A stretch of 64,000 nucleotides of DNA from Vitreoscilla massiliensis (lineage in GTDB: Bacteria; Pseudomonadota; Gammaproteobacteria; Burkholderiales; Neisseriaceae), in NCBI RefSeq assembly GCF_001457815.1, contig NZ_LN898219.1, forward strand, positions 587,996 to 651,995. The letters run 5' to 3'. A program made the position numbers and the translations under genes. Under the pieces are notes generated by a model that did not search any database, had not been told where the DNA came from, and worked only from the letters and a program-made list of their open reading frames with translations. Shown here one piece after another: positions 60,233-64,000 of the stretch. Within the stretch, counting starts at the first letter, position 1; the number at the start of each line of letters is the position of its first letter.

Positions 60233-61909
60233 ATGAATAAAGAACAATTTGCGGATAACCATTTTATCCGCACGATAATTGAAGATGATTTGGCCAGCGG
60301 CAAACACAAGCACATCCACACCCGTTTCCCGCCTGAGCCCAATGGCTATTTGCACATCGGCCACGCCAAAAGCATATGCTTGAATTTTGGCTTGGCTTAC
60401 CTCTACGATGGTGTGTGCAATTTGCGTTTTGACGATACCAATCCTGAGAAAGAATCCGACGAATATGTGCGCTCGATCAAAGAAGACGTGCAGTGGTTGG
60501 GTTTCCATTGGGAAGGCGAGCCACACTTCGCCTCAGACTATTTTGAAGATTTGTACAACTATGCGGTTGCCTTAATCAAAGACGGCAAAGCCTATGTGGA
60601 CGAACTCAATGCCGAAGAAATGCGCCAATACCGCGGCACTTTGACCGAGCCAGGTAAAGACAGCCCGTACCGCAGCCGCAGTGCTGAGGAAAACTTGGAT
60701 TTGTTCACACGCATGCGTGCGGGTGAGTTTCCAGACGGCAGCAAGACTTTGCGTTTGAAAATCGACATGGCTTCCGGCAACATCAATTTGCGCGACCCGG
60801 TGATTTACCGCATCCGCCGTGTGCACCACCACCGTACCGGTGACAAATGGTGCATCTACCCGATGTATGATTACACCCACGCCATTTCCGATGCCATCGA
60901 AAACATCACCCATTCTTTGTGCACCTTGGAATTTGAAAGCCACCGTCCGTTGTATGACTGGGTATTGGACAACATCGCCATAGACGGCCATCCGCGCCAA
61001 TACGAGTTTTCGCGCTTGGAATTGCTGTATTCGATTACCTCGAAACGCAAACTGAACCAATTGGTGACCGAAAACCATGTGTCAGGTTGGGACGATCCGC
61101 GCATGCCAACGGTTTCGGGCATGCGCCGTCGCGGTTACACCCCTGAAGGTTTGCGCTTGTTCTCCAAACGTGTGGGCATTTCCAAATCGGAAAACGTGGT
61201 CGACATGAGTGTGCTCGAAGGCGCGATACGCGAGGAATTGGAAGATTCTTCTCCGCGCATGATGGCGGTGCTCAATCCATTGAAAATCGAGTTGATTAAC
61301 TACGACGAAGCCTTAACCCAAAGTCGCAGTGCGCCTTTCCATCCGCATCACGAAGAAATGGGCGAGCGCGAAATTCCGATTGCGCGCCACATCTACATCG
61401 AACAAGACGATTTCTCCCTCAATCCGCCACCAAAATGGCAACGCTTGACCGTGGGCGGCGAAGTGCGCTTGCGTTACAGCTATGTGATTAAGTGCGAAGA
61501 AGTGATTACCGACGAAGCTGGTAATGTGATAGAGCTGAAATGCTCGATAGACCACGACACTTTGGGCAAAAAACCCGAAGGCCGTAAGGTCAAAGGCGTC
61601 ATCCATTGGTTGTCTGCCGAACATGCCGTGCCTGCGGCGGTGCGTTTGTACGAGCGCTTGTTCACGGTAGAACGTCCAGATGCAGTGCGAGGCGATGATG
61701 GCGAATACAAACCGTTTACCGAGTTCTTAAACCAACATTCGGTTACCGAAATCGACGCTTACGCCGAAGCCGTGGCCAATACCTTGGCGCCAGAAACTCG
61801 CTTCCAGTTTGAGCGCTTGGGCTATTTCGTCACCGACCGCTACGACCATACCACTGATGCACCGGTGTTTAACCGTACCGTCAGCTTGAAAGACTCTTGG
61901 CACGATTGA
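60233..61909 (+). CDS. glnS: glutaminyl-tRNA synthetase
   Basis: This class I synthetase charges tRNA-Gln. The 558-residue protein has the HIGH motif in RFPPEPNGYLHIGHAKSICLNFGLA near residue 33, the ERS signature, the KMSKS-equivalent loop ITSKRKLNQLV near 268, and a C-terminal anticodon-binding beta-barrel region (ELKCSIDHDTLGKKPEGRKVKGVIHWL). The length is typical. Its presence implies direct Gln-tRNA charging. It is monocistronic, with a DUS terminator after it. Confidence 0.97.
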   Translation: MNKEQFADNHFIRTIIEDDLASGKHKHIHTRFPPEPNGYLHIGHAKSICLNFGLAYLYDGVCNLRFDDTNPEKESDEYVRSIKEDVQWLGFHWEGEPHFASDYFEDLYNYAVALIKDGKAYVDELNAEEMRQYRGTLTEPGKDSPYRSRSAEENLDLFTRMRAGEFPDGSKTLRLKIDMASGNINLRDPVIYRIRRVHHHRTGDKWCIYPMYDYTHAISDAIENITHSLCTLEFESHRPLYDWVLDNIAIDGHPRQYEFSRLELLYSITSKRKLNQLVTENHVSGWDDPRMPTVSGMRRRGYTPEGLRLFSKRVGISKSENVVDMSVLEGAIREELEDSSPRMMAVLNPLKIELINYDEALTQSRSAPFHPHHEEMGEREIPIARHIYIEQDDFSLNPPPKWQRLTVGGEVRLRYSYVIKCEEVITDEAGNVIELKCSIDHDTLGKKPEGRKVKGVIHWLSAEHAVPAAVRLYERLFTVERPDAVRGDDGEYKPFTEFLNQHSVTEIDAYAEAVANTLAPETRFQFERLGYFVTDRYDHTTDAPVFNRTVSLKDSWHD

Positions 61910-61928
61910 TGTGACGTGTCATGAATTG

Positions 61929-61963
61929 AAAGCGGCCTGTAAGCATTTACAGGCCGCTTTTGT
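61929..61963 (+). terminator. inverted DUS pair, terminator of glnS
   Basis: AAAGCGGCCTGTAA (61929-61942), loop GCAT, TTACAGGCCGCTTT (61947-61960), followed by TG-rich sequence and a short T-run. Confidence 0.83.
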
Positions 61964-62116
61964 GTGTTGAAAACCGATTTTATCGATGTGTTGTCACAGT
62001 GAATGAGACAATCTTGTTGCCATGGTGAAACCTATGCACAGAACCCACACTTCACGTTCATTCTCACATGACTAGGAAACAGTTCATTGCTAAGCCTATC
62101 CGACGCTGTGTGTTTT

Positions 62117-62146
62117 TATGCGGCCTGTAAACTGGCAGGCCGCATA
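62117..62146 (-). repeat. shortened inverted DUS pair near the thioesterase gene
   Basis: TATGCGGCCTG (62117-62127) and CAGGCCGCATA (62136-62146). The GTAA parts lie in the loop and no longer pair. It is downstream of the PaaI gene on the minus strand and could terminate it. Confidence 0.65.
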
Positions 62147-62166
62147 CTGGCTCCATACAATCAGGT

Positions 62167-62601
62167 TTATTTAATCACCAAGCAACTGGCTGAGCCATAA
62201 GCATGGATTTTGCCATCGTCGCCGATGATGCGGCCTTCGGCGGTAAGTAAAGTGCGGCCGACGGTGATGACTTCGGCTTCGGCACGGTAAGTCTGGTTCG
62301 GCTGTAAGGCGCGTATCATTTTCACATTCAAATCCACGGTGCCAAAATTGATGCCCGCGTCCAACATGGTGTGGATGGCGCCGCCGGTGATGGTATCGAT
62401 GACGGTGGCGTAAAAGCCGCCATGGATGCCGCCCAAGGTGTTCAAATGGCGCTCATCAGGGCGAACTTCATACGCTACTTTGCCGGCTTCCACTTCAATC
62501 ACGCGCATCGGAATGGTGTGCGCCATCGGTGAGGACGGCAAAGTGCCGTCTTTGATGTGGTTTAAAAATTCCAAACCACTGTATTCCACTGCTGAATTCA
62601 T
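62167..62601 (-). CDS. PaaI-family hotdog thioesterase
   Basis: This 144-residue single-hotdog protein has the family signature LNTLGGIHGGFYATVIDTITGGAIHTMLDAG (HGG motif and the catalytic Asp on the hotdog helix) and DLNVKMIRAL. Such enzymes hydrolyse acyl-CoA thioesters, often phenylacetyl- or short-chain acyl-CoA, in the cytoplasm. An AAGGAC ribosome-binding site lies 7 bases before the ATG. No paa genes are nearby, so the substrate is open. Confidence 0.88.
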   Translation of the reverse strand: MNSAVEYSGLEFLNHIKDGTLPSSPMAHTIPMRVIEVEAGKVAYEVRPDERHLNTLGGIHGGFYATVIDTITGGAIHTMLDAGINFGTVDLNVKMIRALQPNQTYRAEAEVITVGRTLLTAEGRIIGDDGKIHAYGSASCLVIK

Positions 62602-62640
62602 GATGTGTCCTTATGCTGTTTGGTGTGTATTGTAACTGGC

Positions 62641-62650
62641 TACAGGCCGC
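62641..62650 (-). repeat. single DUS core between the thioesterase and puuA-like genes
   Basis: TACAGGCCGC on the plus strand, without a partner. Confidence 0.6.
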
Positions 62651-62671
62651 ATTTCTAATCTTTCTAATCAC

Positions 62672-64000
62672 TTACACGTTCAGCAATAAGAATCGGCGCT
62701 CCCATGGCGAAATCACCTCGAAGAATTCCTCGAACTCGGTTTCTTTGATGGCAGAGTAGCAGCGCACGAAATGTTCACCAAACAGCTCGGCCACCGGTTT
62801 GCACGCCATCAATTCGGCCACGGCATCATCCAAGTGGTGTGGCAAATTGGCGGCTTTGTCGTAAGCGCTGCCAGTGAGCGGTGTGCTTGGTTTTAAGCCT
62901 TGTTGCATGCCGATTAAGCCAGCGCCCAAACTCGCTGCAAAGGCCAAATACGGGTTCACATCCACGCCGGGCAAACGGTTTTCAATGCGACGGCCAGCAG
63001 CATTGGATTCGGGCACACGCAAACCGCAAGTGCGGTTGTCAAAACCCCATTCCAAATTAATCGGTGCCGAGCTGAAACGGCTCAAACGGCGATAAGAGTT
63101 CACATACGGTGCCAAAAACGCCATACAGGCCGGCAAGTAAGTCTGCAAACCAGCAATGTGACTGAAGAAGATGTCGGTGGAATCGCCAGTTTTGGCATCG
63201 GCAAAAATGTTCAGGCCGGTTTGCTTGTCAATGATGCTTTGGTGCAAATGCATGGCCGAGCCGGGCTGACCTTGCATGGGTTTGGCCATGAAAGTCGCGT
63301 ACATATTGTGGCGTATGGCCACCTCACGGGCGATGCGTTTGAACAAAAACACTTGGTCGGCCAAATCGAGTGGGTCGCCATGGTCGAGATTGATTTCCAT
63401 CTGCGCCGGACCCATTTCATGAATCAAGGTATCGAGCGCAATGCCTTGGGTTTCGCACCAGTCATACATGATGTCGAAGACTTCATCGTAATCGTTCATC
63501 GCATCTATGCTGAAACTCTGACGACCGGCCTCGGTGCGTTGGGTACGGCCAACGGGCGGCGCCAAAGGCAAATCTTCATCGGGCTGAATTTGCACCAAGT
63601 AAAATTCCAACTCCGGCGCGATAATCGGTTGCAAACCCAAATCGTCATAGGCTTGCAACACACGTTTGAGCACATTGCGCGGCGCAATTTCGACCGGCTT
63701 GCCATCGAAACCATAAGCGTCATGAATGATGGCAGCAGAAGGGTCTTTGGCCCAAGGCACGAGGCGCAAGCTGGAAGGGTCGGGGATAAGGCGCATGTCG
63801 CTGTCGGTGATGGAGGCGAATTCTTCTTCGGGATAATCACCGGTAACGGTTTGGGTGAACACCGCTTCGGCCATGCGTATGCCTTCGGCGGGATTGTATT
63901 TGTGGCGTGGGATGATTTTACCGCGGGCAGTGCCGCTCATATCAGGCACCAAACATTCAATTTCAGTAATATTGTTGGCATCTAGCCATTGGCCGAAGCG
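62672..64000 (-). CDS. puuA: glutamine-synthetase-family protein, gamma-glutamylputrescine synthetase type (5' end missing)
   Basis: The frame is open to the right edge (RFGQWLDANNITEIECLVPDMSG...), so the true start is outside; the visible TTG at 63952 is not the start. The 443 visible residues cover the GS beta-grasp end (CLVPDMSGTARGKIIP), the catalytic barrel with ELEFYLV, GPAQMEINLDHGDPLDLADQVFLFKR, KPMQGQPGSAMHLHQS, and the glutamate site NRTCGLRVPESNAAGRRIENRLPG. These match PuuA-like polyamine-glutamylating enzymes better than GlnA (no adenylylation-loop signature seen). Putrescine use is inferred from family only. Confidence 0.85.
   Translation of the reverse strand, partial: RFGQWLDANNITEIECLVPDMSGTARGKIIPRHKYNPAEGIRMAEAVFTQTVTGDYPEEEFASITDSDMRLIPDPSSLRLVPWAKDPSAAIIHDAYGFDGKPVEIAPRNVLKRVLQAYDDLGLQPIIAPELEFYLVQIQPDEDLPLAPPVGRTQRTEAGRQSFSIDAMNDYDEVFDIMYDWCETQGIALDTLIHEMGPAQMEINLDHGDPLDLADQVFLFKRIAREVAIRHNMYATFMAKPMQGQPGSAMHLHQSIIDKQTGLNIFADAKTGDSTDIFFSHIAGLQTYLPACMAFLAPYVNSYRRLSRFSSAPINLEWGFDNRTCGLRVPESNAAGRRIENRLPGVDVNPYLAFAASLGAGLIGMQQGLKPSTPLTGSAYDKAANLPHHLDDAVAELMACKPVAELFGEHFVRCYSAIKETEFEEFFEVISPWERRFLLLNV

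Noticed and set aside
8011..61960. Possible CRISPR-like or transposon repeat because of many copies of the same 30-base palindrome
   Set aside because: Copies are dispersed, not arrayed with equal spacers, lie at gene ends, and the core resembles neisserial uptake sequences. No transposase or cas gene is present.
1..64000. tRNA or rRNA genes
   Set aside because: No T-loop-like GGTTCRAATCC element with a matching acceptor stem and no rRNA-like sequence was noticed in the intergenic regions. This was a visual check only.

Overview
This window looks like chromosome from a naturally transformable member of the Neisseriaceae (Betaproteobacteria). The hem cluster, purM, glnS, ltgA, recA and the lutABC/lldP lactate genes read like neisserial proteins. 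About 55 copies (hand count) of a 10-base core, GCGGCCTGTA, are scattered over both strands, roughly one per kilobase. The full unit, AAGCGGCCTGTA, resembles the 12-base DNA uptake sequence (DUS) of the family. It keeps the CTG core but matches neither ATGCCGTCTGAA nor AAGCAGCCTGCA exactly, so it looks like a separate DUS dialect. The genus cannot be fixed from the window. I saw no rRNA, tRNA, CRISPR array, prophage or insertion sequence.

Layout. 1-4.7 kb: a partial GlsB-type membrane protein, then hemC-hemD-hemX-hemY. 4.7-8 kb: a TauE/SafE exporter and a CPA2 cation/proton antiporter. 8-13 kb: a DUS-rich gene-free stretch, an unrecognised 503-residue protein, malate synthase G and SlyD. 13.7-19.1 kb: an Ala/Pro-rich small lipoprotein, an IclR regulator divergent from glutaryl-CoA dehydrogenase, a CaiB-type CoA transferase and ETF-ubiquinone oxidoreductase, together a glutarate/glutaryl-CoA oxidation module. 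19.7-26.7 kb: a small unknown ORF, trkA-trkH-ltgA and class I fumarase. 27-38 kb: a Sel1-repeat gene with a broken 5' end, DUF2797, a J-like/TM2 protein, a deaminase, an aromatic-acid MFS transporter, purM, yciB flanked by two paralogous secreted proteins, a GST and an exported M20 hydrolase.

38.3-46.4 kb: lldP, lutB, lutC and lutA on the minus strand, divergent from a GntR/FadR-family regulator (lldR-like) with a clear palindromic operator between them, then an RhlE-type helicase and a second IclR regulator. 46.7-50.9 kb: a two-CDGSH protein, a tandem noncoding duplication of about 250 bp bounded by DUS pairs, an SDH-type Clp-fold protease, recA and a small membrane protein. 51-58 kb: recC-recB. 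58.2-64 kb: two tandem orphan solute-binding lipoproteins, glnS, a PaaI thioesterase and a PuuA-like glutamine synthetase running off the right edge.

The metabolic theme is organic-acid use: lactate uptake and oxidation, malate synthase, fumarase, glutaryl-CoA oxidation feeding ubiquinone through ETF-QO, and aromatic-acid uptake. Most intergenic DUS copies form inverted pairs that double as Rho-independent terminators. The strongest new observations are the DUS dialect, its concentration inside recB and recC (where it encodes Gln-Ala-Ala), and a shared operator-like motif (ATGTTC-N7-TGAAA) upstream of glcB and in the IclR/gcdH divergent promoter region.
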